Positions 27,621 through 36,270 of a stretch of 64,000 nt of DNA are shown here, piece after piece. Position numbers and translations under genes: made by a program. The notes below the pieces were generated by a model. It worked only from the letters and a program-made list of their open reading frames with translations, was not told the origin of the DNA and searched no databases. The stretch's first letter is position 1; every line of letters starts with the position of its first letter. Source of the DNA: Paraburkholderia caribensis (lineage in GTDB: Bacteria > Pseudomonadota > Gammaproteobacteria > Burkholderiales > Burkholderiaceae); the NCBI RefSeq assembly GCF_002902945.1, contig NZ_CP026102.1, positions 868,001-932,000 of the forward strand, read 5' to 3'.

Positions 27621-28415
27621 TCACTGCTGTGCGTGCTTCGCGGCATCCTCGATCACGGCCGCGACCTGCTGCGGACGCGATTCGTAGACCGAGTGGCTGG
27701 CGCCCGGAATCACCGTCGTGTGACTATGTGCGCGCTGGTAGTACCAGCGCTCCAGATCGGGATTGATGATCTTGTCGCCGCCCGCGACGATGCCCCAGCT
27801 CGGCTTGGTCGTCCAGGCCGCGGCCGTCAGCGGCTGCGAGAACACTTTCGCGGCCGTCAGCATCTGCGAGCGCGCTTCGAACTGCGCCTGCTTCAGCGGC
27901 AGGTCTCCCGCGAAGTCCTTCGGGAACACGGACGGGTTCAGGTACGTGTAGCCGTCGTCCGTCTTTTCGATTGCGCCCGGCTGCTTCGACGTGTAGCTGG
28001 GCTTGCCCTTGCCGAGCGCGGCTTCGTCTTCGCCGACGTTCGGCGCATGCGCGGCGACATACACGAGACCGACTACATGCGGATCGACGCCTGCTTCCGT
28101 GATGATCGAGCCGCCGTAGCTGTGGCCGACGAGAATCGTCGGGCCGTTTTGCAGGTCGAGGACACGCTTCGTTGCCGCGACGTCGTCGTCGAGCGAGGTT
28201 AGCGGTTCCTGCACCAGTGTGACGTGATAGCCGTCTTTGGTGAGGATGTCGTAGACGGGCTTCCAGCCCGAACCGTCTACCCAGGCGCCATGAACGAGAA
28301 CGATATTCCTGACAGGAGCGTGCGCCGGTTGGGCGTCCTGCGCCATCGCGCCCGAAGAGGCGAGAAGACCAGTCGACAACGCCAGGGCCGCGGTTACGAG
28401 CAACGAACTTTTCAC
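27621..28415 (-). CDS. secreted alpha/beta hydrolase
   Basis: A 264-residue protein beginning at a GTG (28415) with GGAG about 9 bp upstream. That start gives a clean signal peptide (KSSLLVTAALALSTGLL, cleavage after GAMA). The ATG at 28451 would put a dozen non-signal residues in front. The hydrolase domain has IVLVHGAWVDGSGW (oxyanion region), VGHSYGG with the nucleophile serine, and a C-terminal PGASHSVYESRP with the catalytic histidine. It resembles salicylate-esterase/hydroxynitrile-lyase-like hydrolases exported to the periplasm. The substrate is unknown. It lies between two genes for small Cys-tail proteins. Confidence 0.85.
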   Translation of the reverse strand: MKSSLLVTAALALSTGLLASSGAMAQDAQPAHAPVRNIVLVHGAWVDGSGWKPVYDILTKDGYHVTLVQEPLTSLDDDVAATKRVLDLQNGPTILVGHSYGGSIITEAGVDPHVVGLVYVAAHAPNVGEDEAALGKGKPSYTSKQPGAIEKTDDGYTYLNPSVFPKDFAGDLPLKQAQFEARSQMLTAAKVFSQPLTAAAWTTKPSWGIVAGGDKIINPDLERWYYQRAHSHTTVIPGASHSVYESRPQQVAAVIEDAAKHAQQ

Positions 28416-28468
28416 AAGAGACTCCGTAAATCGGAAACAGAAAACAGACACGAAGGGGATGCTTGCGC

Positions 28469-28499
28469 GACCCTGCGCCTGACAGTGGGGCGCAGGGTC
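28469..28499. terminator. hairpin downstream of the DUF4148 gene
   Basis: GACCCTGCGCC pairs with GGCGCAGGGTC (11-bp perfect stem) 13 bp after the stop of the minus-strand DUF4148 gene. There is no T-tract on either side. Confidence 0.5.
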
Positions 28500-28512
28500 A
28501 TGTGCGCGCCAT

Positions 28513-28866
28513 TTAGCTGCCGAAGAAAATATTGCAGTAGCTGACGGGGCCGACGCACGCGTTGTTGTTCGAAGCGGAACGCGAGGACTTGCCCGACGAC
28601 GAGGTACCCGTCATCGCGACGCCGCCAACCGCGTTGTTCGTCAGATTGTGGTTATCCTGCGCGGCGATCTTCGCTTCGGCAGCCTGGATGTCGGACGGAT
28701 AGTTGATGTCCTCGCCACGGCCCGGCTGATAGCCGGCCTGTTCGACGCGAACGAGATCGGCGCGAACTTCGGCGCGGGTAACGGGGCCATTCGATTGAGC
28801 AAAGCTCAGGGCGGGAGCGGCGAGTGCACCGGCGGCAACTGCGAGGCAAACAAAAATGTTCTTCAT
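28513..28866 (-). CDS. DUF4148 secreted protein with Cys-x6-Cys C-terminal tail
   Basis: A 117-residue protein. The signal peptide is MKNIFVCLAVAAGALAAPAL with cleavage after SFA. The DUF4148 block follows: PVTRAEVRADLVRVEQAGYQ, then INYPSDIQAAEAKIA. A Ser/Asn/Gly linker then ends in ACVGPVSYCNIFFGS. DUF4148 proteins are numerous in Burkholderiales and their role is unknown. The tail is almost the same as that of the unrelated-looking protein at 5146-5367, which suggests a tail module joined to different bodies. A GGAG-like box precedes the ATG. Confidence 0.88.
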   Translation of the reverse strand: MKNIFVCLAVAAGALAAPALSFAQSNGPVTRAEVRADLVRVEQAGYQPGRGEDINYPSDIQAAEAKIAAQDNHNLTNNAVGGVAMTGTSSSGKSSRSASNNNACVGPVSYCNIFFGS

Positions 28867-29704
28867 GATGTAACTCCTGAATGAGTGTGTTTAAACGTCC
28901 TGCTCATCTGCATGCCGATATTGATTCGGCATCCTGAACGAATGGTGTTCAATTCGAACCGGTCAATGAGCTTGCAAACGTCGTTAAAGCTTCTGCATCA
29001 ACTGCTGTCGTACGGCTGTCTGGTCGTGCCCTTCTGTCAATCCTGTTTCGATGTCGCTTGCTACATAGAGGCAAACATGGCGACTTCGACTTTCATTCCC
29101 GGCAAGCCAAACTTTTTATCGTGGAGCGGATGGGCCCTGCTGGATCAGCCCTTGTAGCCCGGCTCCTGCGCCAGCCATCAGATCGGCCAGCGGTGTATGC
29201 AATGTAATGCGGCGACGATCTGCGCTCCAGTCGTACATATGAACGAGTGGAGACCAACTAACGTTGTGTCCCCTGACCGTCTGGATGGTGAAAACGCTGC
29301 CACGTCATGCCGTTGTCTGGCGCTATGCCGCTTCGGGGATGAGCGGATCAGGCCAAAGGTTCCCGTCTGCCATACCTGCGTATGACTACTGCGCGGATGC
29401 GCGAAGTTTGCTTTCGCCGCTGCAAGGTTCGCCGATGCAAGGCTTCGGCGTGCCAATCCGGTGCAAAGGCAGCACCGCAATCGCCAACCTGTCTAGTCAG
29501 CTGCACCAGCATGGCGCGGCCAAAACGTACTCTTGTGCGGCAGCTCTGGCACGCCCGAATCCCTTTGCATAAGGGCTTACCCGAACAATTCAATAATTTT
29601 TTGGGATTTCAGTTGCGATCATTTTTGACCTCATGCAGACTTGTCTATACATGTCCGGCACGCGACAAGCGAAGGGACCCGTTCAGACGAAAAGGAGATT
29701 CGAC
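28867..29704. other. 838-bp region without a convincing gene
   Basis: This stretch has lower GC content than its surroundings and only short frames on both strands, none with a domain I recognise. It could be a decayed gene or mobile element remnant, or a long regulatory region. A candidate operator lies near its right end (29639-29656). Confidence 0.4.
29639..29656. promoter_or_regulatory. candidate operator of the UTRA-type GntR regulator
   Basis: ACTTGTCTATACATGTCC is a near-palindrome of the HutC-like form (TTGT..ATACA). It lies about 50 bp before the start of the substrate-binding-protein gene, where the regulator encoded at the end of the same operon would be expected to bind. Inference only. 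Confidence 0.4.
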
Positions 29705-30574
29705 GTGAAGGTGAACAAGGCAAGCCGCACTATGTTGTCGAAAGTATTGATGGGCGCGGTGCTGGGCGCCGTGGCGCTCGCTGGCGCGCCCGCGCAGGCG
29801 AAGGAATGGAAGTCGGTGACGATCGCGCTGGAAGGCGGCTACGCGCCGTGGAACCTCACCTTGCCGGGCGGCAAGCTGGGCGGCTTCGAGCCGGAGCTGG
29901 TCGCCAATCTGTGCGAGCGCATCAAGCTGCAGTGCAACCTGGTTGCACAAGACTGGGACGGCATGATTCCCGGGCTGCAGGCAGGCAAGTTCGACGTCTT
30001 GATGGACGCGATCTCCATCACGCCTGAGCGCGAAAAGATCATCGCGTTCTCGCGCCCGTACGCGGCCACGCCCGCCACCTTTGCCGTCTCCGATACGAAG
30101 ATCATCCCGAAGGCGACCCCGGGTGCGCCCGTCGTCAAGCTGACGGGCGACCCGAAGACCGACAAGCCGACCGTCGACGCGCTGCGCAAGCAGTTGAAGG
30201 GCAAGACCATCGGTATCCAGTCGGGCACGGTCTACACTAAGTTCATCAACGAAGGCTTCAAGGACATCGCGACGATCCGCGTGTACAAGACCTCGCCGGA
30301 ACGCGATCTGGATCTGGCGAACGGCCGCATCGACGCATCGTTCGACGACGTCACGTACTACGCCGCCAACTCGGACAAGAAAGAGTCAGCGCAAATCTCC
30401 ATGGCGGGACCGAAGATCGGCGGCCCGATCTGGGGCCCGGGCGAAGGCCTCGCGTTCCGCAAGCAGGACGCCGACCTGAAGGCGAAGTTCGATACGGCCA
30501 TCGCCGATGCGCTGAAGGACGGCACCGTGAAGAAGCTTTCCGACAAGTGGTTCAAGACCGACGTCACGCCTTGA
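29705..30574 (+). CDS. amino-acid ABC transporter, periplasmic binding protein
   Basis: A 289-residue family-3 solute-binding protein (ArgT/HisJ type). The GTG start at 29705 follows AAAAGGAG. A signal peptide with cleavage after AQA is present. YAPWNLTLPGGKLGGFEPEL and GKFDVLMDAISITPEREKII include the conserved arginine that binds the ligand carboxylate. TIGIQSGTVYTKF and GRIDASFDDVTYYA lie in the second lobe. It delivers a polar or basic amino acid, or an opine-like compound, to the permeases encoded next. It is the first gene of a six-gene operon. Confidence 0.88.
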   Translation: MKVNKASRTMLSKVLMGAVLGAVALAGAPAQAKEWKSVTIALEGGYAPWNLTLPGGKLGGFEPELVANLCERIKLQCNLVAQDWDGMIPGLQAGKFDVLMDAISITPEREKIIAFSRPYAATPATFAVSDTKIIPKATPGAPVVKLTGDPKTDKPTVDALRKQLKGKTIGIQSGTVYTKFINEGFKDIATIRVYKTSPERDLDLANGRIDASFDDVTYYAANSDKKESAQISMAGPKIGGPIWGPGEGLAFRKQDADLKAKFDTAIADALKDGTVKKLSDKWFKTDVTP

Positions 30575-30620
30575 TCGATAGCCGTATGCGCGTGCCGCAG
30601 CGGTGCGCGCTTGCTCGAAC

Positions 30621-30643
30621 GACCTGTTTCGGCGAAGCAGGTC
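30621..30643. terminator. intercistronic hairpin between binding-protein and permease genes
   Basis: GACCTG...CAGGTC with an inner TTCG/CGAA forms a nearly perfect 23-nt hairpin about 47 bp after the binding-protein stop. Such hairpins often protect or attenuate the transcript so that the binding protein is made in excess. Role inferred. Confidence 0.45.
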
Positions 30644-30674
30644 AATCAACGAAAGCAGGGATGAGGAGTAAGCC

Positions 30675-31397
30675 ATGGCTCTGATCGAGACGCTCGGCTT
30701 CGGGCAGGAAGGCTGGGGCGGCGTGCTGCTGCTCGCGGCATTGATGACCGTCGCGTTGACGCTCGCGGCGCTCGCTGTCGGCGCGGTGTTCGGCGCGATC
30801 ATCGCGGCCGCGAAGCTGTCGCGCTTTCGCACGGCGCGCGTGCTGGGCGATCTGTACACGACGGTGTTTCGAGGCGTGCCTGAGCTGCTCGTCATCTATC
30901 TGTTCTACTTCGGCGGCTCGACGCTCGTGACCACAGTGGGCCAGTGGTTCGGCGCCGAAGGGTTCGTCGGCGTGCCGCCGTTCGTGATCGGCGCGCTGGC
31001 GGTCGGCATGATCTCGGGCGCGTATCAGGCCGAGGTGTATCGCTCGGCCGTGCTCGCGGTGTCGAAGGGCGAACTCGAAGCGGCACGCTCGATCGGCATG
31101 CCGACCATGACCATGGCCCGCCGCATTCTGATTCCGCAGGTGCTGCGCTTCGCGCTGCCGGGCATCGGCAACGTGTGGCAGCTGAGTCTGAAGGACTCCG
31201 CGCTGATTTCGGTGACGGGTCTTGCCGAACTGCTGCGCGCAAGCCAGATCGCCGCCAGTTCGACGCACCAGTACTTCCTGTTCTTCGTCGTGGGCGGCGC
31301 GCTGTATCTGGTGATGACGGGCATTTCGAACCGCGTCTTCAACCGTGCCGAAGCGCACGTGGGCAAATCCTTCCGGCGCAACTTCGCGCGCAACTGA
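30675..31397 (+). CDS. amino-acid ABC transporter permease (HisQ-like)
   Basis: A 240-residue inner-membrane permease with about five helices. FRGVPELLVIYLFYFGG marks the start of the pore part. The EAA loop GELEAARSIGMPTMTMARRILIPQVLR (about 137-163) contacts the ATPase. It pairs with the next permease, 17 bp downstream. AGGGATGAGGAG lies upstream of the ATG. Confidence 0.92.
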   Translation: MALIETLGFGQEGWGGVLLLAALMTVALTLAALAVGAVFGAIIAAAKLSRFRTARVLGDLYTTVFRGVPELLVIYLFYFGGSTLVTTVGQWFGAEGFVGVPPFVIGALAVGMISGAYQAEVYRSAVLAVSKGELEAARSIGMPTMTMARRILIPQVLRFALPGIGNVWQLSLKDSALISVTGLAELLRASQIAASSTHQYFLFFVVGGALYLVMTGISNRVFNRAEAHVGKSFRRNFARN

Positions 31398-31414
31398 CGA
31401 GGAGCGCCACCACC

Positions 31415-32167
31415 ATGTCTTTCGATTTCGACTTCCTGCTCGACACGCTGCGCCAGTTGCTCGCCGCCGTGCCGACCACGCTGGGTCTGTTCTTCGCGTC
31501 GCTGGTGCTGGGCGGGTTGCTGTCGCTCGTGATCGTCACGATGCGCGTGTCGCCGCACTGGCTGCCGAACCGCTTTGCGCGCGCGTACATTCTCGTGTTT
31601 CGCGGTTCGCCGCTGCTGATCCAGATGTTTCTCGTCTACTACGGCCTCGGCCAGTTCGGCGTGATCCGCGAGAGCTTCATGTGGCCCGTGCTGCGCGAGC
31701 CGTATGTCTGCGCGGTCCTGTCGCTTGCACTGTGCACGGCGGGCTATACGGCGGAAATCATTCGCGGCGGTCTGATGGCCGTCCCCGTCGGACAGATCGA
31801 AGCGGGTTATTCGATCGGCCTGTCGGGCTTCTCGCTTCTGCGCCGCATCATCGGCCCGATCGCATTGCGCCAGTGCCTGCCCGCGTATTCGACGGAGGCC
31901 GTGCTGCTCGTCAAGTCGACGGCGCTCGCGAGTCTCGTCACCGTGTGGGAAGTGACGGGCGTCGCGCAGCAGATCATCCAGCAGACGTACCGCACCACTG
32001 AAGTGTTCATCTGCGCCGCACTGATCTATCTGTTCCTGAATTTCGTTGTCGTGCGTCTGCTCGGTTTGCTCGAACGGCGTCTGTCGCGCCATCTGCGCGC
32101 AGCGCCTGTGAACGCTGCGCCGCGCGCGATTCCGCCCGCTACCGAAGCACGTCGTGCCGCACCCTGA
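31415..32167 (+). CDS. amino-acid ABC transporter permease (HisM-like)
   Basis: A 250-residue partner permease. FRGSPLLIQMFLVYYGLG is the family signature, and the EAA loop is GQIEAGYSIGLSGFSLLRRI. Helices agree with the HisM fold. The C-terminus has a Pro/Ala-rich tail of about 25 residues. The ATG at 31415 has GAGGAG about 12 bp upstream. The ATPase gene begins 21 bp after its stop. Confidence 0.92.
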   Translation: MSFDFDFLLDTLRQLLAAVPTTLGLFFASLVLGGLLSLVIVTMRVSPHWLPNRFARAYILVFRGSPLLIQMFLVYYGLGQFGVIRESFMWPVLREPYVCAVLSLALCTAGYTAEIIRGGLMAVPVGQIEAGYSIGLSGFSLLRRIIGPIALRQCLPAYSTEAVLLVKSTALASLVTVWEVTGVAQQIIQQTYRTTEVFICAALIYLFLNFVVVRLLGLLERRLSRHLRAAPVNAAPRAIPPATEARRAAP

Positions 32168-32188
32168 CGGCCCATCCAGGAGAATCTC

Positions 32189-32980
32189 ATGAACGCTACG
32201 GCACCCGTTGCACTGTCGGTCAAGAACATTCACAAGTCGTTCGGCGACCATCACGTTTTGAAGGGCATTTCGCTCGACGCGCATGAAGGCGACGTCATTT
32301 CGATTCTCGGCGCCAGCGGCTCGGGCAAGAGCACGTTCCTGCGCTGTCTGAACCTGCTCGAAACGCCGGACGACGGCAGCGTCGCGCTCGCGGGCGAAAC
32401 GCTGAAGATGAAACGCCGCAAGGACGGCAAGCTGCAACCGGACGACCGCAAGCAGGTCGACCGGATTCGCTCGCAGCTCGGCATGGTGTTTCAGAACTTC
32501 AATCTGTGGTCGCACATGACAGTGCTCGACAACCTGATCGAAGGGCCGATGCGCGTGCAAAAACGCAGCCGTGCGGAGGCCGTCGAAGAAGCCGAGGCGT
32601 TGCTCGCGAAGGTCGGCCTTGCAGAAAAGCGCGGCCACTATCCGGCGCATCTGTCGGGCGGTCAGCAGCAACGCGTCGCGATTGCGCGTGCGCTTGCGAT
32701 GCATCCGAAAGTGATGCTGTTCGACGAGCCGACTTCCGCGCTCGATCCCGAACTGGTCGGCGAAGTGCTGCGCGTGATGCGTTCGCTCGCGGAAGAAGGC
32801 CGCACCATGCTGGTCGTGACGCACGAAATGGGCTTTGCGCGGCATGTGTCGAACCGCGTGATGTTCCTGCATCAAGGGCAGACGGAATGCGACGGCACGC
32901 CCGACGAAGTATTCGGCGACCTCAAATCCGAGCGCTTCAGGCAATTCGTGTCGAGCCATCATTCGCGCACTGCAAACTGA
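32189..32980 (+). CDS. amino-acid ABC transporter ATP-binding protein
   Basis: A 263-residue ATPase of the polar amino-acid uptake family. Walker A is GASGSGKST, the Q-loop is VFQNFNLW, the signature is LSGGQQQR, Walker B is VMLFDEPTS, and the H-loop is VVTHEMG. A short Lys/Arg-rich insertion before the Q-loop (KMKRRKDGKLQPDDRKQ) is typical of this subfamily. It drives import with the two upstream permeases. Confidence 0.94.
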   Translation: MNATAPVALSVKNIHKSFGDHHVLKGISLDAHEGDVISILGASGSGKSTFLRCLNLLETPDDGSVALAGETLKMKRRKDGKLQPDDRKQVDRIRSQLGMVFQNFNLWSHMTVLDNLIEGPMRVQKRSRAEAVEEAEALLAKVGLAEKRGHYPAHLSGGQQQRVAIARALAMHPKVMLFDEPTSALDPELVGEVLRVMRSLAEEGRTMLVVTHEMGFARHVSNRVMFLHQGQTECDGTPDEVFGDLKSERFRQFVSSHHSRTAN

Positions 32981-33059
32981 GCGGTGTTTCGCTCCGCTTG
33001 AGAACCTGAGATTCAACAAAGATTAGAAAAGCAGTACACGTACCGACAAAGGCAACATC

Positions 33060-34667
33060 ATGGCAGTCATCCGATCCGACCGTCCTCTGAACTGGCGTGA
33101 ACTGGCCGCGGTCGCGGCGGGCGAGCCGCTCGTGCTCTCCGATGCGGCGCGCGCGCGCATCGCGGCGGCGCGCGTGCTCGTCGAACAGATCGTCGAGCGC
33201 GGCATTCGCGCGTATGGCGTCAACACGGGCGTCGGCGCGCTGTGCGATGTGATCGTGTCGCCGTCGGAGCAGCGCACGCTGTCGCGCAATATCCTGATGA
33301 GCCATGCGGTGGGCGTCGGCGCGCCGCTCGGCGTCGCGGAAACGCGCGCGATCATGGCCGCCGCGATCAACAACTTTGCGCACGGCCATTCGGGCATTCG
33401 TGTCGAGATCGCGGATCAGCTGGTCGCCTTGCTCGATGCAGGCTATATCCCTGAAGTGCCCGCGTTCGGCTCCGTCGGCTATCTGAGCCATATGGCGCAT
33501 ATCGCGCTGGTATGCATCGGCGAAGGGCATGTTCGGCACGGCAGCGAACGGATCAGCGGACGCGAGGCGCTCGTGCGGCTCGGGCGCGAACCGCTCGTGC
33601 TCGAAGCGAAAGAGGGCTTGAGCCTCATCAACGGCACGCCGTGTGTGACGGGACTCGCGGCGTTGGCGCTCGCGCGCGCCGAACGCGTGCTGGACTGGAC
33701 CGATGCGATCGCCGCGATGAGCTTCGAAAACCTGCGTGGGCAGCTCGCCGCATTCGATGCCGATTCGCTCGCGTTGCGGGTGTCGCCGGGATTGAATCTG
33801 GTCGGCGAGCGGATGCGCAATGCGCTTGCCGAGAGCGGCATTCTTGCGTCGGTAGTCGGTCAGCGTACGCAGGACCCGCTTTCGATGCGGACGATCCCGC
33901 ACGTGCACGGCGCGGCGCGCGATGTGCTCGATGCGACCGTGGTCGTCGTGAACCGCGAACTGGCGTCGATTACCGACAATCCGATCGTTGCCGGTACGCC
34001 GGATGCGCCGCGTGTGTATTCGCAGGCGCATGCCGTGGGCGCGTCGATTGCGCTGGCGATGGACAGCCTCGCGACGGCCATCGCGCAAGTCGCGGCAATG
34101 GCCGAGCGCCGTCTCGACCGGTTGGTGAATCCGCTCGTGAGCGGCTTGCCCGCGTTTCTCGCGGAGCCGGGCGGTACGTGCTCCGGCTTCATGATCGCGC
34201 AGTACACGGCTGCTTCGCTGGTCGCGCAGAACCGGCGGCTGGCCGCGCCCGCGAGCCTGGATGGCGGCATCACGTCGGGCTTGCAGGAGGACCATCTGTG
34301 TCACGCGACGCCCGCCGCGCTCAAGGCATTGGAGATCGTCGACAACACCGGCCGCATCATTGCGATCGAGTTGCTGGCGGCGGCGCAGGCGTACGACCTG
34401 CAACCCGTCGACGCGCCGCGTGCGCCGCACACGGACGCGTTGTGGCGCAGGGTGCGTGCCGTGGTGCCGACGTATCGCGACGATCGTCCGCTGGCCGACG
34501 ATATGGCCGTTGCGTTCCGCCTGATCGGCGAGGCAGCGCCGCCGTTGCCGCCCGCTTCGGGCAACCTGCCGTCGACGCCGACGCCTGGCGATCACACTGG
34601 CTTTGCCGCTCACGCCGCGAATGATCCGAAGGCCGCCGCGCTGCACGCGCCGCAATCCGCCGCATAA
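33060..34667 (+). CDS. histidine/aromatic ammonia-lyase homologue lacking the MIO-forming Ala-Ser-Gly
   Basis: A 535-residue protein that aligns along its length with HutH-type lyases. Conserved parts are Tyr52 in AYGVNTGVG, SHAVGVG, AKEGLSLINGTP, SGFMIAQYTAASL and Glu410 in LQEDH. The cofactor loop is changed. Where HutH has GSVG-ASG-DLAPL, this protein has GSVG (137-140) followed directly by YLSHMAH, so the Ala-Ser-Gly that cyclises to MIO is missing in frame. The active-site Tyr of QDPYSLR is Leu274 (QDPLSMR). It is therefore either a different enzyme or a binding protein. It sits between an amino-acid ABC importer and a UTRA-type GntR gene in one operon. hutU, hutI and hutG are not nearby. 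The C-terminus has an Ala/Pro-rich tail. Confidence 0.85.
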   Translation: MAVIRSDRPLNWRELAAVAAGEPLVLSDAARARIAAARVLVEQIVERGIRAYGVNTGVGALCDVIVSPSEQRTLSRNILMSHAVGVGAPLGVAETRAIMAAAINNFAHGHSGIRVEIADQLVALLDAGYIPEVPAFGSVGYLSHMAHIALVCIGEGHVRHGSERISGREALVRLGREPLVLEAKEGLSLINGTPCVTGLAALALARAERVLDWTDAIAAMSFENLRGQLAAFDADSLALRVSPGLNLVGERMRNALAESGILASVVGQRTQDPLSMRTIPHVHGAARDVLDATVVVVNRELASITDNPIVAGTPDAPRVYSQAHAVGASIALAMDSLATAIAQVAAMAERRLDRLVNPLVSGLPAFLAEPGGTCSGFMIAQYTAASLVAQNRRLAAPASLDGGITSGLQEDHLCHATPAALKALEIVDNTGRIIAIELLAAAQAYDLQPVDAPRAPHTDALWRRVRAVVPTYRDDRPLADDMAVAFRLIGEAAPPLPPASGNLPSTPTPGDHTGFAAHAANDPKAAALHAPQSAA

Positions 34668-34693
34668 GAATGCGATCAACCCACGAGGTCGAC

Positions 34694-35455
34694 GTGAACA
34701 TGACGATAAACGGGCAACTGGAGAGGGCAGAGGAGCATTCCAGTGGTACGCGCACGACGCCTGGCAAAGCGATGCCCGCGTACGAGCAGATCAAGCGTTA
34801 CGTGATAGCGCGGATCGAAGAGGGCGTGTGGAAGCCGGGCGGACTGATTCCGTCGGAAGCGGAGCTGGTGAAGGAGTTCGGCGTTGCGCGCATGACGGTA
34901 TCGCGCGCGCTGCGCGAGTTGACGACGGAGCGTGTGCTGACGCGTGTGCAGGGCTCGGGCACGTATGTCGCGCCGCAACGCTATGAATCGACAGTGCTCG
35001 AAATCCGCAACATTGCCGACGAGATCACCGCGCGCGGGCACCGCCATTCGGCGCGGGTGCTCACGCTCGAGGCGAGCGATGATCCGCTTGCGCTGGATGC
35101 GCTGGTGCTCGCGCATGGGCCTGTTTTCCATTCGCGCATCGTGCATAACGAAGAGAGTGAGCCGATTCAATACGAAGACCGGTATGTGAATCCGCGCGTG
35201 TTTCCGGACTACTTGAATCAGGACTTCACGGTCGAAACGCCGAATCACTATATGGTGAGGCTCGCGCCGATCCAGCGCGCGGAGTTCCGCATCTATGCCC
35301 AAAAGCCTACTGCGCATGTGCGCCGGCATCTGATGATGGAGATTGGAGAGCCTTGCCTGATGCTGTGGCGCAGGACATGGGTGGGGGAGCAGGTCGCGAC
35401 GTCGGTGCAGTTGTGGCATCCGGCTTCGCGGTTTCATTTGGCGGGGAATGTGTAG
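34694..35455 (+). CDS. GntR-family regulator with UTRA domain (HutC type)
   Basis: A 253-residue regulator. The winged helix spans about residues 30-98 (PAYEQIKRYVIARIEEGVWK, ELVKEFGVARMTVSRALREL, TRVQGSGTYV). The UTRA ligand domain follows, with IQYEDRYVNPRVFPDYLNQDF and LMLWRRTWVGEQVATSVQLW. I place the start at a GTG (34694) with GAGG 5 bp upstream. ATGs at 34670 and 34700 are alternatives. It is the last gene of the importer/lyase operon and probably senses its substrate or a product of it. The stop codon touches a GGTTTG repeat tract and then repeat element copy 3. Confidence 0.9.
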   Translation: MNMTINGQLERAEEHSSGTRTTPGKAMPAYEQIKRYVIARIEEGVWKPGGLIPSEAELVKEFGVARMTVSRALRELTTERVLTRVQGSGTYVAPQRYESTVLEIRNIADEITARGHRHSARVLTLEASDDPLALDALVLAHGPVFHSRIVHNEESEPIQYEDRYVNPRVFPDYLNQDFTVETPNHYMVRLAPIQRAEFRIYAQKPTAHVRRHLMMEIGEPCLMLWRRTWVGEQVATSVQLWHPASRFHLAGNV

Positions 35456-35523
35456 GGGTTTGGGTTTGGGTTTGGGTTTGGGTTTGGTTTTGCTTTTGCT
35501 TTCGCTTTCGCTTTCGCTTTGGC
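35455..35523. repeat. hexanucleotide tract next to element copy 3
   Basis: GGGTTT units repeat four to five times at about 35456-35488 and pass into GCTTTC/GCTTTT units up to about 35521. The period of six is kept throughout. It begins at the stop codon of the GntR gene and runs into the outer arm of the inverted-repeat element. It is a likely slippage-prone microsatellite. Confidence 0.8.
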
Positions 35524-36191
35524 TTTGCGCTGGCATCCGCGTTACGTTAGCGTGCTTCAGGCGTCGCCCCTGTGCGGGGCGGCACCTACTTTTCTTTGCC
35601 GCCGCAAAGAAAAGTAGGCAAAAGAAAGCGGCTCACACCGCCAGCGCTTGACGTTTGCCCACGGGCCCCCAACGTCCCCACCCTTCACATGCCAGCAATT
35701 CTGTTCGCGTGCGTTGCCAACGCTTTAAATGAGCGCCTCACCCGCTTCAAACACCCGTACATGAGCCAGCGGCAGCGAATGGTATGTGCCGCCCAGGTGG
35801 CAAACTGTGTGTAGGTTGTCGCGTCGTATGGCTTGGCGCTCTTACAGGGTGGGATGCGTGCGCTATCGGTCTGGAGTGGTGCGCGTATGGCGCGAAAGCC
35901 TACACACAGTTTGCCACCTGGGCGGCGGTGGACAGTCTGGCGCGGCGTGCTGAAACGCAGGTGCGTGAAGCGGGTGAGGCGCCCAGGGAGAGCGCTGGCA
36001 ACGAGCAAGAATGATGTGATTGCCGTGTGAAGCGTAAGAGCCTTTGGGGGTCCTCAGGCAAGAACAAGGGCTGGCGGTGTGAGCCGCTTTCTTTTGCCTA
36101 CTTTTCTTTGCGGCGGCAAAGAAAAGTAGGTGCCGCCCCGCACAGGGGCGACGCCTGAAGCACGCTAACAAAACGCGGATGCCAGCGCAAA
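35524..36191. repeat. nested inverted-repeat element, copy 3 (core state A)
   Basis: A 668-bp element between convergent GntR genes. The outer arms are 35524-35642 and 36073-36191 (119 bp each). The inner 28-bp arms are 35788-35815 and 35899-35926, around an 83-bp core (35816-35898) in the same orientation as copy 1. Intermediate segments are 145 and 146 bp, as in copy 1, and copies 1 and 3 are the most alike. The arm hairpins are again present. Confidence 0.92.
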
Positions 36192-36270
36192 ACTCAGAAC
36201 ACCGAACGGCGACGACGCGTGAAGCAAGACAACGCATCCCGGATGCCAGTGCTCTGCGCGAAAACAAAGC

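Noticed and set aside
31025..33019. 664-codon minus-strand frame opposite the ABC importer
   Set aside because: Antisense to three well-supported genes, with His/Arg/Gln-rich composition typical of shadow frames.
33060..34667. Naming the lyase homologue hutH
   Set aside because: The MIO triad and the active-site tyrosine are missing and no other hut genes are nearby, so histidase activity cannot be claimed.
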